Of a stretch of 64,000 bases of DNA, positions 18,037-27,301 are shown piece by piece. The position numbers were made by a program, and so were the translations under genes. Positions within the stretch are counted from its first letter, which is position 1, and the number at the start of each line of letters is the position of its first letter. A model generated the notes under the pieces. The model searched no databases. It had not been told where the DNA came from and saw only the letters and a list, made by a program, of their open reading frames with translations. The DNA is from Fodinibius sediminis. Its GTDB lineage: Bacteria > Bacteroidota > Rhodothermia > Balneolales > Balneolaceae. Where the stretch lies: positions 62,001 through 126,000 of the forward strand of contig NZ_FXTH01000007.1 of the NCBI RefSeq assembly GCF_900182555.1, given 5' to 3'.

Positions 18037-19110
18037 TCACCCCCTTAGCTGCTGAGCTATTGGGTCGGAATTCAAAAAGTTTTTAACAAAATCATCATCA
18101 TTCAAATGAGGATAACTCTCATAAATCCGGTCTATTTCCTCTTCCTGGCCGGGAGAAAGCATTTCTTCCGGATTCAGGCACCAGCGTCCCTCCAAAAGCC
18201 CCTGCCTGCGAAGAATTTCGTGGATGCCTGGAATACAACCATGAAAATTGTTGGCGGCATCGAAAATGACGGAGTTGGTATCGGTAATCTCTATGCCCCT
18301 TGTCAACAGCTCTTCTATCCGGGCTGAATCACGCTCTTTGAGCTCTTTTATTTCTTTCAGTAAATCCACGGCCTTTCGGGTCCATACCGCCCAGTGTCCC
18401 AACAAACCACCAACAATGGATTTGCTGCGTTCTTCCCCATTGATGTTGAACCGATAAGTCGTTAATAAATCAGGAATAATGTTATCGTCATTGCCCGTAT
18501 ATAAAGCAATATCATCATGCCTTGAGGAATGACAGACAGCCCGTACAACATCCAGCGTCTGGTAGCGGTTAAAGGGAGCCATTTTAATGGCATGGACAGC
18601 GGGAATATCGGCGAAGTCGCGCCAGAAATCAAAGCTGAGCAGCTGGCCACCGACGGCGGGCTGAAGGTAAAAGCCGAACAGGGGTATTTTCTGCCCCACT
18701 TTCTCGGCCCGTTTGATCAGTTCCATTTCAGAATAGTCAGAAAGCCCGCCCATGCTCAGCAGTCCCAGGTCATAACCGAGTGATGCAGCCAGTTCCGCTT
18801 CTTCAATAGCCTGTTCTGTAGGGCCGACCAGCCCGGCAACCTTAATGAACGGTCGTTCCAAATCTGCCTGTTCCACTTCCTCGGCTGCTATCCTGAGCAC
18901 GGGTTCCAACAGGTCAATGCCCTCGTCCCTGATTTCAAACTGTGTTGAATGGACTCCTACAGCTATTCCTCCGGCTCCACTGGCCATATAGTAACGACTG
19001 AGCAATCGCTGTCGTTGCTCATCCAAGTTTCGTTCGGCATCCAAAGCCAATGGGTGAGCGGGTATAACCGTTCCATTCTGCAATTGTTCTTTTACTTCTT
19101 TCTCGATCAT
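18037..19110 (-). CDS. Dihydrodipicolinate synthase/N-acetylneuraminate lyase family aldolase
   Basis: 357 residues, no signal peptide, so cytosolic. The DHDPS/NAL TIM barrel is recognisable from ALDAERNLDEQRQRLLSRYYMASGAGGIAVGVHSTQF at the N-terminal end, AGLVGPTEQAIEEAELAASLGYD in the middle and HAIKMAPF, whose Lys is the expected Schiff-base residue. Members cleave or form 2-keto-3-deoxy acids and related aldols. The gene follows the epimerase by 15 bases and the Nramp-related transporter, and closes the operon, so it probably acts on a sugar acid produced by these partners. It is about 50 residues longer than typical DapA and NanA, with an extended C-terminus. Confidence 0.85.
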   Translation of the reverse strand: MIEKEVKEQLQNGTVIPAHPLALDAERNLDEQRQRLLSRYYMASGAGGIAVGVHSTQFEIRDEGIDLLEPVLRIAAEEVEQADLERPFIKVAGLVGPTEQAIEEAELAASLGYDLGLLSMGGLSDYSEMELIKRAEKVGQKIPLFGFYLQPAVGGQLLSFDFWRDFADIPAVHAIKMAPFNRYQTLDVVRAVCHSSRHDDIALYTGNDDNIIPDLLTTYRFNINGEERSKSIVGGLLGHWAVWTRKAVDLLKEIKELKERDSARIEELLTRGIEITDTNSVIFDAANNFHGCIPGIHEILRRQGLLEGRWCLNPEEMLSPGQEEEIDRIYESYPHLNDDDFVKNFLNSDPIAQQLRG

Positions 19111-19125
19111 CTGCCTGTTGTTGAT

Positions 19126-20142
19126 TTAAAATTTACCTGAGCGCACCTGAAAATGAGTCGGTTTGTTGATCGTTTTCTTATCCCCCTCCACCCACTCGGC
19201 TGTCCATTCGATGAGCTGAAGCAGCGAAACGGATGGATACCCAAAAAGCTTATGAGACAGCGAAGCGTTGTTGAGCAGGGAGGTCGGTTGTTCTTCATTT
19301 TTGAATTTGGGCTTCTTATCGAATATTGTCCCGAATTTATGGGCAACCTCGCGGATGGAGATCGTCTCTGGCCCTGTAACGTTCAGGAGCTTCGGCGGAC
19401 TTGTACAGTGCAGCAGGGATCGCAAGGCGATTTCATTGGCATCTCCCTGCCATATCACATTCATATGACCGTTTCTCAGGTCAATGGGATGCTCGTTGTA
19501 AACCAACTGGGCAATTTCCAGCAGATTCCCATAACGCATCTCAACGGCATAGTTCAGCCGGAAAAGAAGCATTGGTATATTGTACCAGTGAGAAAAATGT
19601 TCAAACACACGTTCCCTGCCGAGACAAGACTGGGCGTATTCCCCCACCGGTCCCGGTGCGGTCTCCTCTGTTGCACCCCCTGAACCAAAAGGCACAAATG
19701 GATAGATATTCCCGGAAGAAAAAGCCACGATCCGGCCATTCTTAAATTTTTCAGAAACCCGGCCGGGAAGATAGGAATTCATGGCCCAGGTAAGATGTTC
19801 ATTGCCAGAAGTTCCAAACTTTTTTCCTACCAGATAAATGACATTCCGTGTTTCAGGAAGGGACTGAAGCTCTTTCTCCTTGAGTAAGTCTGCAGCAATT
19901 GTCTTGACTCCCGAGGCCTCCAGCTCCTCCCTCAGGCCCTCATCAGAAAACCGGGAAACCCCGATTACTTTTTGACTGCTTCCGCTTTTTTTGAAGGCTC
20001 GCACGGCCAGACGGGCCATGCTGGGTCCCATTTTCCCTCCCACTCCCAGTATCAAAATGTCTCCATCAATCTTTGGTATATCTTTAAGCAAGCGTTCTGA
20101 GGGCGACGAAAGTTGATCTTTTAATTCTTCAACAGATTTCAT
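19126..20142 (-). CDS. NAD-dependent epimerase/dehydratase (extended SDR)
   Basis: 338 residues, cytosolic. The nucleotide-binding motif ILILGVGGKMGPSMARLA lies near residues 29-46. The active-site region includes FSSGNIYP and VGEYAQSCLGRERVFEHF; the YAQSCLGRE segment replaces the canonical YxxxK Lys with a Gly-Arg pair in a straightforward alignment, so the catalytic Lys is not obvious. The start codon overlaps the stop of the transporter gene by four bases (ATGA), which implies translational coupling. A role in converting the transported or produced sugar acid before the aldolase step is inferred. The substrate is unknown. Confidence 0.82.
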   Translation of the reverse strand: MKSVEELKDQLSSPSERLLKDIPKIDGDILILGVGGKMGPSMARLAVRAFKKSGSSQKVIGVSRFSDEGLREELEASGVKTIAADLLKEKELQSLPETRNVIYLVGKKFGTSGNEHLTWAMNSYLPGRVSEKFKNGRIVAFSSGNIYPFVPFGSGGATEETAPGPVGEYAQSCLGRERVFEHFSHWYNIPMLLFRLNYAVEMRYGNLLEIAQLVYNEHPIDLRNGHMNVIWQGDANEIALRSLLHCTSPPKLLNVTGPETISIREVAHKFGTIFDKKPKFKNEEQPTSLLNNASLSHKLFGYPSVSLLQLIEWTAEWVEGDKKTINKPTHFQVRSGKF

Positions 20143-21362
20143 AAGAAGATATTTTTAAAGTTTCCTATTGCCAGTCCGAATAATACGATTAATCCAATGA
20201 TACCCATAACGTTATCAATTTTTTTATTAACCAGTGTTCCCATTAGCGATTCATCATTAGCTAATACAAAAATACCCACGCCGATAAATGGAACAACAAA
20301 AATAGTAACCCCCTGGGCAAAAACAATGAGTTCGAGGGGTAGCTCTCCAAATATAATTGCTATTGTTGCTCCCGCTACCATAATTAATGAAATACAGATC
20401 CTCACCGGTTTGCTGCTCAAATCCCGTCCCATTGATAAAGCGTCTGCCAGTAACGTACCTCCGATGGTTGCATTACCGATAAGCGACGAAAAGGATGCCC
20501 CGAACAACCCTGCCATGAACAGAGCCGTCGCCCACTCTCCATACAGCGGGGTCAGGGCCAGGCCCATATCCGAGGCGGAAGCAACTTCGATACCCTGTGG
20601 AAACAAGATTGCCCCGCTGCTAACCAGAATCATGGCAGAAATACATCCCAGGATGAAAATACCTGAAAAACTCTCCTTGACCACCTTTTTTACCTCTCCT
20701 TTGCGCCATCCTTTTTCCTGAACCAGATATGACTGATAGAAAGCCCCAACAATGGAAAAACTAGACGCCACCAGTGCCACAACCAACAACAACGAACCAG
20801 CGGGGATAGAAGGTATGATTCCTGCCCCGACCTTCCCCAGGTCGGGCTGCGTTATAACCAGGGTCAGCAGGAACGAAATCAGCATAACCCCTACCATGGC
20901 AATCATCACTTTTTCCAGGATCTTATAAAAGGATTTAAAGAACAGCAGTATAATTCCGCATACCACCACAAATATAATCCAGGGAGAGGTGCTCGTATTC
21001 AGCATCTCCGCAAAAGCGACTCCTGCCGCAACAGAGTTCCCCGCCTGGAATGACACAGTCACCAAAAAAATACCAATCCCGGTGAACAGGGAGGCCCATT
21101 TCCCCCACCTGTTCTTAAACCCCTGCAGCATTGAACGGTCTGTAGCAATTCCAATCCGGGCTCCCATACTGGTAAAGGCCATCATCAAAATAGTAGAAAT
21201 AACGATCACCCATAAAAGTTCAAACTCATAGATCGCCCCCAGTTTAGAGGTAATGGTTAAGCTGCCGGGTCCAAAAACCAAGGCGGCTGTAATAATGCCG
21301 GGCCCCAGGTAGGTCAACCACTTTTGAGTTACCGAATCCACCGTTTTGTCGTTGTCATTCAT
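20139..21362 (-). CDS. Nramp-family related membrane transporter lacking the metal-binding motifs
   Basis: 407 residues with about 11 predicted membrane helices and the Nramp fold pattern (LGPGIITAALVFGPGSLT in helix 1). The canonical helix 1 metal motif DPGN reads GPGS (residues 31-34), and the helix 6 MPH motif is absent, with SIVGAFYQSYLV near residues 203-214 in its place. Nramp proteins use these residues to bind Mn or Fe, so this protein probably moves something else. It heads an operon with an epimerase and a DHDPS-family aldolase, so an organic acid or sugar acid is a plausible cargo; this is inference. The first copy of the shared 17-base-spaced promoter element lies about 165 bases upstream. 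Confidence 0.83.
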   Translation of the reverse strand: MNDNDKTVDSVTQKWLTYLGPGIITAALVFGPGSLTITSKLGAIYEFELLWVIVISTILMMAFTSMGARIGIATDRSMLQGFKNRWGKWASLFTGIGIFLVTVSFQAGNSVAAGVAFAEMLNTSTSPWIIFVVVCGIILLFFKSFYKILEKVMIAMVGVMLISFLLTLVITQPDLGKVGAGIIPSIPAGSLLLVVALVASSFSIVGAFYQSYLVQEKGWRKGEVKKVVKESFSGIFILGCISAMILVSSGAILFPQGIEVASASDMGLALTPLYGEWATALFMAGLFGASFSSLIGNATIGGTLLADALSMGRDLSSKPVRICISLIMVAGATIAIIFGELPLELIVFAQGVTIFVVPFIGVGIFVLANDESLMGTLVNKKIDNVMGIIGLIVLFGLAIGNFKNIFL

Positions 21363-21525
21363 AATACCAGACTAACCTAAATGCTGCATTTCAGAGTCCC
21401 CGCCCCAACCGTTCCGGATCTTTTGCCATACAAACGGAGAAATTTAAATATAATGCCATCCCATCAAAATACCTGTTATGCATACAGAACAAGCGTTGCC
21501 CAATGCCTGCAGCTCTCCTGTTACT

Positions 21526-21554
21526 TAATACACATGAACCGTTCAAGAGTATTA
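21526..21554 (-). promoter_or_regulatory. Shared TAATAC-N17-GTATTA element, copy 1 (upstream of the Nramp-related operon)
   Basis: In the minus direction the site reads TCTAATACT, 13 bases, TGTGTATTA. It is preceded by a seven-T tract like the one at copy 4. The distal half is 21549-21554 and the proximal half 21526-21531. It lies 25 bases after the stop of the upstream propeller gene and about 165 bases before the transporter ATG, so it would allow this operon to be transcribed on its own. Interpretation as an alternative-sigma promoter or a dyad operator is inference. Confidence 0.65.
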
Positions 21555-21578
21555 GAAAAAAATTGTTCAATTGACAGT

Positions 21579-23084
21579 CTATTTCCGGGATTTCAATTTA
21601 TTTACCGTATAACAAATCAGGCTGTTATCCAGCGTATCTCCTGTAACTGATATGAGATTTTCCAACCGTATCTGGTAGACACGCCCTTCCTGCATAGGCT
21701 GTATATCCAGGGATATCCTTTTGCTGTCTTCAGAACTTCTGACCTCGTTTATTTTTATGGGTTTGATATCCGTGCGATCTGAGCCATATTCCCGGTGGTA
21801 CTTGTAAAAATAGCTTACCACTTCATAATTACTCTTTCTGAGTGCTGTACTATCCCTCACGGCCTTGGTAAAGGTTAAATCAAACCCCTTCGCTGTGAGA
21901 TTGATGTCGTGCACATCCATGGGCTGTTTCCCGGTATAGACAATGCGCTGGATGCCCTGATCGCCGGCCCATCCGCTGGCATTTTGCCCTACCCAGAGGC
22001 TTCCGTCGGGGGCAAAAGCCATCCGGTTATTTCCCTTCCTTAACCCCTGCCCGTCCATGAAGGGAATGGCAGCGCCCTGAAGTACACCGCCAACTTCTTC
22101 CAGCATCACGCGAACAATGCGCTCCCGGTTCATTTCTCCCACAAGTACCTGCCCTGAAAACGGACCAAAAGTGCCATTTGTATCATCTACCAGGGGCTGC
22201 GTCGGTGAATTGGCCATAATATCATGGGGAAATAAAACGGCCGCCTCGGTCCGCATGGCGTCCAGCTCCTCAACCGGCAGCTCTGCGGGCTTTCCGCGGG
22301 CCCAGCCTTCACGCCAAACGAGACTTGCCGGGTGCCCGTAAAAATGATTCTTCCTGACGTTATACAAGGTGCTTGTGCCCACCCAGTCGCCCTGGTTGTC
22401 GGTAACGAGCAGTCGGTCTTGCTGATCAAATCCCAGTCCATTGGGCGAGCGGAACCCAGAGGCATAGGGACGGAGTTCCCCGCCCGGTCCCAGCTGCATA
22501 ACCCAGCCCCGGTATGGAACGGCTGAGTACATCCCCTCGCTGCGGAACCCCAGCCCGTTAATTTCACCGCGAGCGACCTCTCTTCTCATACGCCCCCCGC
22601 TCGATGTCGCATTCAACGCTATGTAGAGGTTTCCCTCCTCGTCACGAACCGGTCCGTAGCTGAATTCGTGGTAATTGCCTGAAATTCCAAAATCATCCGC
22701 TACCTTCTTGTACTGTTCAGCGCGACCATCCCCGTCGGTATCGATAAGCCGTGTCAGCTCGGCATACTGCATTACCAACACTTCGGACTTGTTGACAGCC
22801 AGTATCCCCAGCGGTAGCTGGAGTCCGCTGGCAAAGAAAGTCCATTTTTTTGATTCGGGATGATACGTCATTACTTCCCCCCTTCGGAAGGCTGCAATGA
22901 GGCGGCCGTCGGGCATAAAATCAAGCGCCCCCACTTCACCGCTGAGTCCTTCCGGCAACGGGATATTCTCCACCCGGTATGAGACCTCCGGCTCTTGCGG
23001 CCATCCGGCTTTTGAGCAGCCGGTAAGGCCTGCAGAGATGAGGAAAAAGAAATAGAAAACCGCTCTTATTTTTGGGTTTTGCAT
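21579..23084 (-). CDS. Dehydrogenase-like beta-propeller lipoprotein without haem domain
   Basis: 501 residues with a lipobox (AGLTGC, Cys near residue 23). It is clearly related to the propeller half of 13963-15891: YHEFSYGP, GFRSPNGLG, NQGDWVG and FYGHPASLVW occur in the same order. The cytochrome c domain present there is missing; this protein ends soon after the propeller with a small beta domain. The gene starts two bases after the stop of the blue-copper protein, which could act as its separate electron acceptor. Sugar or polyol oxidation is inferred from the fold only. The lipid anchor would place it on a periplasmic or surface membrane face. Confidence 0.83.
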   Translation of the reverse strand: MQNPKIRAVFYFFFLISAGLTGCSKAGWPQEPEVSYRVENIPLPEGLSGEVGALDFMPDGRLIAAFRRGEVMTYHPESKKWTFFASGLQLPLGILAVNKSEVLVMQYAELTRLIDTDGDGRAEQYKKVADDFGISGNYHEFSYGPVRDEEGNLYIALNATSSGGRMRREVARGEINGLGFRSEGMYSAVPYRGWVMQLGPGGELRPYASGFRSPNGLGFDQQDRLLVTDNQGDWVGTSTLYNVRKNHFYGHPASLVWREGWARGKPAELPVEELDAMRTEAAVLFPHDIMANSPTQPLVDDTNGTFGPFSGQVLVGEMNRERIVRVMLEEVGGVLQGAAIPFMDGQGLRKGNNRMAFAPDGSLWVGQNASGWAGDQGIQRIVYTGKQPMDVHDINLTAKGFDLTFTKAVRDSTALRKSNYEVVSYFYKYHREYGSDRTDIKPIKINEVRSSEDSKRISLDIQPMQEGRVYQIRLENLISVTGDTLDNSLICYTVNKLKSRK

Positions 23085-23086
23085 CG

Positions 23087-24169
23087 TTATTCTTTTTCCT
23101 TCTTCATTATTATAGTGAAGGCGCCTGCCTCCTGCGGGTTCAATTCAAGCAGCGAACCATTCCAGGTCCCCTTGCTGGATTTGACAATGACATCCTCTTG
23201 CGGGGAATAGCTAAAATACACCTTCTGCCCGACCTCCGGGATCCTGAAGCTGCGTTGTATGCTTCTCCCGTTGCCTGCCGGTTCTATCCGTTCATACACA
23301 GCTTCTCCCTGCACCCTATAATGAAACTCCGGGTATCCTTTTTCAGTCACCTTAAACCCCAGGTATTCAACGTTTGGCTCTTGCTGAGGCGCTCCAACCC
23401 GCAACGGAAATTTTTTCTGCTCGCGATAGAATACCGTACCCATAAGCTGAGCAACAGCATCTCCCTTCGTTGACCATCGCACGGAATTGTCTACAAAACC
23501 GCCCGTCCACACATACTGAAGGCGGCAAACATCCGGATCCCAGCAATAGGACAGGTTCTCAGAAAGTCTGACGGCAATGGAAGCCGGTCCTGCACCGGGC
23601 ATGGAGGTGCGATACCAAAAGGGCGGATTTTCTGTTTTGTAAGGTCGCAGTATGCTGTTTGAATCATCCTTGATCATTCTGCGTTCAGCTGGTATATGCA
23701 AATCTTCCGTCAATGGTGGCAGCTTGTTTTCTGATACATACATAGCGCCGTACATGATAATTCCGTGGCCCGGGAATGTACATACGTATGGATAAACACC
23801 CTGCTGCACCGGAGCTTTAAATGAAATCGTATACGAATCGCCAGGTGACAACATCGGAGTAGCCCAAAGTACTTTTTCTGTTTCCGGGATAAAATCCATT
23901 TCTTCTCCTTCCGTCCCAAGCTTCAGTGCTGCTTCAACAACGCTTTTCCGGGCGCCGGGTTCAGTAATCAAGAGGTTATGATCCAGGTCATCCGCATTTT
24001 CAAAAACAAGCTGTATCTCCTCTCCCGGATTCACCCGGAACCGGACCTTGTCATACTGCATTCCGGGGATGGCGCGAATGGTGACGACCTGCTCTTTATC
24101 CTGGGCCCTACTCTCCGGTATCCATATCAGCAAAAAGCATGCAAGGAAAATATTACGGAGAATAGTCAT
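23087..24169 (-). CDS. Auracyanin/azurin-like blue-copper protein with extra C-terminal domain
   Basis: The start is ATG 24169; a TTG sits one codon upstream. A signal peptide (residues 1-22) precedes a cupredoxin domain with all type 1 copper ligands in azurin spacing: His64 (DDLDHNLLI), Cys130, His135 and Met139 (YVCTFPGHGIIMYG). The C-terminal 190 residues form a second domain that resembles the end of the DUF1080-PA14 protein at 15905-17716, sharing the pattern WxGxFxD, then GYPEFHYRVQG and GRSIQR. The gene lies between a PQQ-type dehydrogenase (32 bases upstream) and a haem-free propeller (2 bases downstream), which marks it as a periplasmic electron carrier for one or both. Confidence 0.88.
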   Translation of the reverse strand: MTILRNIFLACFLLIWIPESRAQDKEQVVTIRAIPGMQYDKVRFRVNPGEEIQLVFENADDLDHNLLITEPGARKSVVEAALKLGTEGEEMDFIPETEKVLWATPMLSPGDSYTISFKAPVQQGVYPYVCTFPGHGIIMYGAMYVSENKLPPLTEDLHIPAERRMIKDDSNSILRPYKTENPPFWYRTSMPGAGPASIAVRLSENLSYCWDPDVCRLQYVWTGGFVDNSVRWSTKGDAVAQLMGTVFYREQKKFPLRVGAPQQEPNVEYLGFKVTEKGYPEFHYRVQGEAVYERIEPAGNGRSIQRSFRIPEVGQKVYFSYSPQEDVIVKSSKGTWNGSLLELNPQEAGAFTIIMKKEKE

Positions 24170-24201
24170 CAAAAAATCTATTACCAGTTTAAAATAACGC
24201 T

Positions 24202-25755
24202 TTATTTCCCTGTCGATCTGTTGTCCCTCAGGTTTTCCACTTCTTCCGGCCGGATCCCAGTGGCATTGTTCCCAAAATGGGAACGGATATAGGTTAGCAG
24301 TTCAGCGATCTCTTTGTTACTTAAAAAGCTAAAAGCCGGCATTGCTTCCCTATAGTCTCCTCCTTCACCACTGACTCCCTCCAGTACCATGCTGATCAGT
24401 GCTTTCTTATCGCCGGAGATGACGGGTGTTTCCTCAAGGGAAGGGAAAGTGCCCGAAAGCCCGCCTCCTCCCGGCATATGACAGGAAGCACAATACTTCT
24501 GATAGGCCAGGGCACCTTTCGACAGAGTTGCAGAGAAACTCTTCAGAGAATCTGATACCATCTCCCGGACTGAGACTACTCCGCTGAGTTCCTCCTCATT
24601 GGTTATTTTCGAAAGCCTCAGTATACGATCATCTTCAGGGACGGGGAAATTTTCCTGTGGTTTCCAGTCGTGATTACTCGTGGATACGTAGACATCGCCT
24701 GCGGGCGAAATGCATACATCCCGAAGACGGCCGAATATTTTCTCCATTAAGGTCCGCTCTCCGCGAATGGCCGTGCCTTTGTCGTTCAGCGAGAGCACAT
24801 GCAGGGTGGCATTCTTCAAGGTGGCAAGAATCAGGGAATTCTCCCACTCGGGGATATGATCGGAACCATAATACGCCAACCCGGCCGGGGCAATGGTAGG
24901 CGTCCATGTTTTCAACGGCTCTGCAACTGAAGAATCAGCGCAGACTTCCCTTTCTTCCGGGCCATCACACTTTCCTTCCACATGCGGCCATCCATAATTT
25001 CTCCCCTTCTCAATCAAATTGATTTCATCATCCGTGGCTTGGCCATGCTCAGAGGTATAAAGACGGCTGTTATTACCAAAGGTCAGCCCCTGCTGGTTCC
25101 GATATCCCCACGACCATACCGGACTGCCGGGGAAAGGGTTATCTTCGGGAATACTCCCGTCAATGTTCAACCGCAGGATTTTTCCACCGAGTGAATGGAT
25201 ATCCTGGGCATTGGCTGCGTGGCCCGCTTCTCCGGTTGCAACGATTACTTTATCCTCCGGCGAAATGGCAAGCCGCGATCCGTTATGCCCCTTGCCCCCG
25301 GGAATCTCCAGCAACAAAGTTGGTTTTACCAGGCTGTCGCCGTCAACCGTGTAACGCACCAGATTCAATACTATCGCTTCATCCTCATCCATTGAGTTAT
25401 ACAAGAGAAAGACATACGGTGACGCCCCCTGGTTGGGATGGATATCCATGCCCAGCAAGCCGGGGGTCGTTCTCAAATAAACATCGTCCAGCTCAAGCAT
25501 GGTAACCTTTTCACCCGTACGGGGATTCAGTCTTTTGACCACCCCCTTCTGTTCCGTTATCCATATCCAATCATCGGGTCCCCAGGTAATTTCCCAGGGT
25601 ACATCAAGGCCGGCTGCAACGGTACTGATGCCCACCATGGTAGAATCCAGGGTGACATAGGTGTCAATAGAAGGATTTTGAGACGGGGCGTCCTGTTTGT
25701 TTTGACAACTATATAAACAGAGCATACCCAGTATGACAGTAAAATAATTTCTCAT
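24202..25755 (-). CDS. PQQ-dependent aldose/sorbosone dehydrogenase-type lipoprotein with cytochrome c domain
   Basis: 517 residues from ATG 25755 (a TTG lies one codon earlier). The lipobox is CLYSC, Cys near residue 17. The propeller shows the soluble glucose dehydrogenase motifs: GHNGSRLAIS with the catalytic-type His, GGKILRLNIDG, and WSWGYRNQQGL with the Arg that contacts PQQ. A cytochrome c domain follows, with CASCH at 422-426 and a likely Met ligand in EAMPAF near 472. It should oxidise aldoses in the periplasm and pass electrons to the fused haem and then perhaps to the cupredoxin encoded next. PQQ dependence is an inference from the motifs. No pqq genes are in the window. Confidence 0.9.
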   Translation of the reverse strand: MRNYFTVILGMLCLYSCQNKQDAPSQNPSIDTYVTLDSTMVGISTVAAGLDVPWEITWGPDDWIWITEQKGVVKRLNPRTGEKVTMLELDDVYLRTTPGLLGMDIHPNQGASPYVFLLYNSMDEDEAIVLNLVRYTVDGDSLVKPTLLLEIPGGKGHNGSRLAISPEDKVIVATGEAGHAANAQDIHSLGGKILRLNIDGSIPEDNPFPGSPVWSWGYRNQQGLTFGNNSRLYTSEHGQATDDEINLIEKGRNYGWPHVEGKCDGPEEREVCADSSVAEPLKTWTPTIAPAGLAYYGSDHIPEWENSLILATLKNATLHVLSLNDKGTAIRGERTLMEKIFGRLRDVCISPAGDVYVSTSNHDWKPQENFPVPEDDRILRLSKITNEEELSGVVSVREMVSDSLKSFSATLSKGALAYQKYCASCHMPGGGGLSGTFPSLEETPVISGDKKALISMVLEGVSGEGGDYREAMPAFSFLSNKEIAELLTYIRSHFGNNATGIRPEEVENLRDNRSTGK

Positions 25756-25888
25756 CAACAGCCGGTAGTATTAAGAACGGTTAGTTTCATCTGTATCCCT
25801 TCATTTTGTCAAATAATCATGCCATACAACTTTTGAATCTCCCTGTTTGCTCATTGCGCTGCAACCAGCATCCGTGCCTCTTTGCCCA

Positions 25889-27229
25889 TTACAGCTCGCG
25901 AATGGTACCCAGTACCTCCAGATCGTAGTCCTCATAACTGGTATATCGCCCGTTGAGCCAAAGAACAGCTTCATAATTCGTATTGCTTACCACAATCGGA
26001 CGAATATTATCCTGTTCCGAATCTTCCGTCAGAGCTTCCCAGTTCCAGGTCACTCCCTGATCGGCAGTGTGTCCCCTGAAAATTTCGTAATGTCCCGATG
26101 CCAGAGGCTCACCGGTACGGGGATGAACATCTGTTGAAATATATACCTCATTTGGATTGCGGGGATGCAGGGAAATGAGACCGGTATATTCGTTCTCTCC
26201 CGGGTAAAGGCGAGTGCCGGCATAAGCAATTTCATATTCCTGCCACTGCTCACCGTCCCACCGGGCATAGTGGTAACGATGATCAAAGCCCCCCTTCTCG
26301 GTATGATCAGTTTCTCCACGCCGAATCGGATCTTTGGTAACGGAAAATGCAACGTAGGGATAGCCATTGTCATCCAATTCAATATCACTGGTCCAGGCTA
26401 CATCAGCCCGTGTCGTTGAGTCACCGTCAAAAACGGTGGTAAACTGCCGGGGTCCCAAAGAGGTGCTTTCATCCCTGCTCAGAGGACCTGCTTTGCTGCC
26501 ATCAGAAAGGTAAACCGACTTCCCATCGGTATAGCCGTGATAAATGCTGTTATTTTTATGCCTCGGGTGTCCTTCGGTGGTAATAAAATGAATGCGATCT
26601 GTGTTGTTGCTGGCATACCGCAGGTAAGGGCGACCGTCAAAAGCCAGTAACTGCCCCCCATATTGCCATGATTCCCCATGGTCATCCGATACCATATAGT
26701 TTGGATTCCACCCCACCCCCCGATGGAAGTTATACACCTTTCCGCGCTCCGAGAGACGATATACATTGGAATAGGTTGTACTTCCCCGGGTATCAGCAGA
26801 CTTTTCTGGCAGCCACCTGCTGATATCGCCCGGATTCTCGGTTATGCGATATCGCATCTTGCTCTCATCCCCATGTCCGGCATACACCGTCAGGTACCGG
26901 CCATCAGGTCTCTTTAAAAGCACACCTACATTATGATCGTCGGGACCAAAAGCCTGATCGTTCATTACAGCTGTTTCTTTTTCGCCGGTTTCCATGTCAT
27001 AACGCGAAACTTTGATAGCACCTTCCGAAGTTACGCCTGTAAACAGCAGCTGATGACCGTCAATGACTGCTCTTTCATCCTGAAACCAGCACCAGCTGGA
27101 ATCGTTATCAAGGTGCACAATGTGATCATTGGTGTTCGAAGGTTGCAGGTACTTGTATCCCATCATGCTAAGCGCTCCCGCTGCCAACAGCACTGCAATA
27201 AAGACACGTTCTTTAGTAAATGGAATCAT
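25889..27229 (-). CDS. BNR-4 repeat (sialidase-like propeller) protein
   Basis: The start ATG 27229 is preceded by an in-frame GTG. The 446-residue protein has an N-terminal hydrophobic helix (residues 7-24) acting as signal anchor or signal peptide. The body has the BNR-4 pattern: SSWCWFQDERAVIDG at the start, GPDDHNVGVLLKRPDGR, RGVGWNPNYMVSDDHGESW and GEQWQEYEIAYAGTRLYPGENEYTGL. Proteins of this type include families active on uronic acid-containing polysaccharides (rhamnosidases and lyases with a seven-bladed propeller), so an enzyme is possible. The His in DDHNVG is a candidate catalytic residue, but I cannot confirm it. It sits at the end of the long 25-43 kb gene series. Confidence 0.8.
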   Translation of the reverse strand: MIPFTKERVFIAVLLAAGALSMMGYKYLQPSNTNDHIVHLDNDSSWCWFQDERAVIDGHQLLFTGVTSEGAIKVSRYDMETGEKETAVMNDQAFGPDDHNVGVLLKRPDGRYLTVYAGHGDESKMRYRITENPGDISRWLPEKSADTRGSTTYSNVYRLSERGKVYNFHRGVGWNPNYMVSDDHGESWQYGGQLLAFDGRPYLRYASNNTDRIHFITTEGHPRHKNNSIYHGYTDGKSVYLSDGSKAGPLSRDESTSLGPRQFTTVFDGDSTTRADVAWTSDIELDDNGYPYVAFSVTKDPIRRGETDHTEKGGFDHRYHYARWDGEQWQEYEIAYAGTRLYPGENEYTGLISLHPRNPNEVYISTDVHPRTGEPLASGHYEIFRGHTADQGVTWNWEALTEDSEQDNIRPIVVSNTNYEAVLWLNGRYTSYEDYDLEVLGTIREL

Positions 27230-27301
27230 CACCGTTACGATTTTTATGTTAAAGCGTTTTATAATGTCTAAATAAGAATTAATGCTGGAAATCCTTAAAC
27301 C

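Noticed and set aside
25745-25773. Partial element near the PQQ-type dehydrogenase start
   Set aside because: Only TAATACT and a terminal ATTA match, and the site overlaps the start codon.
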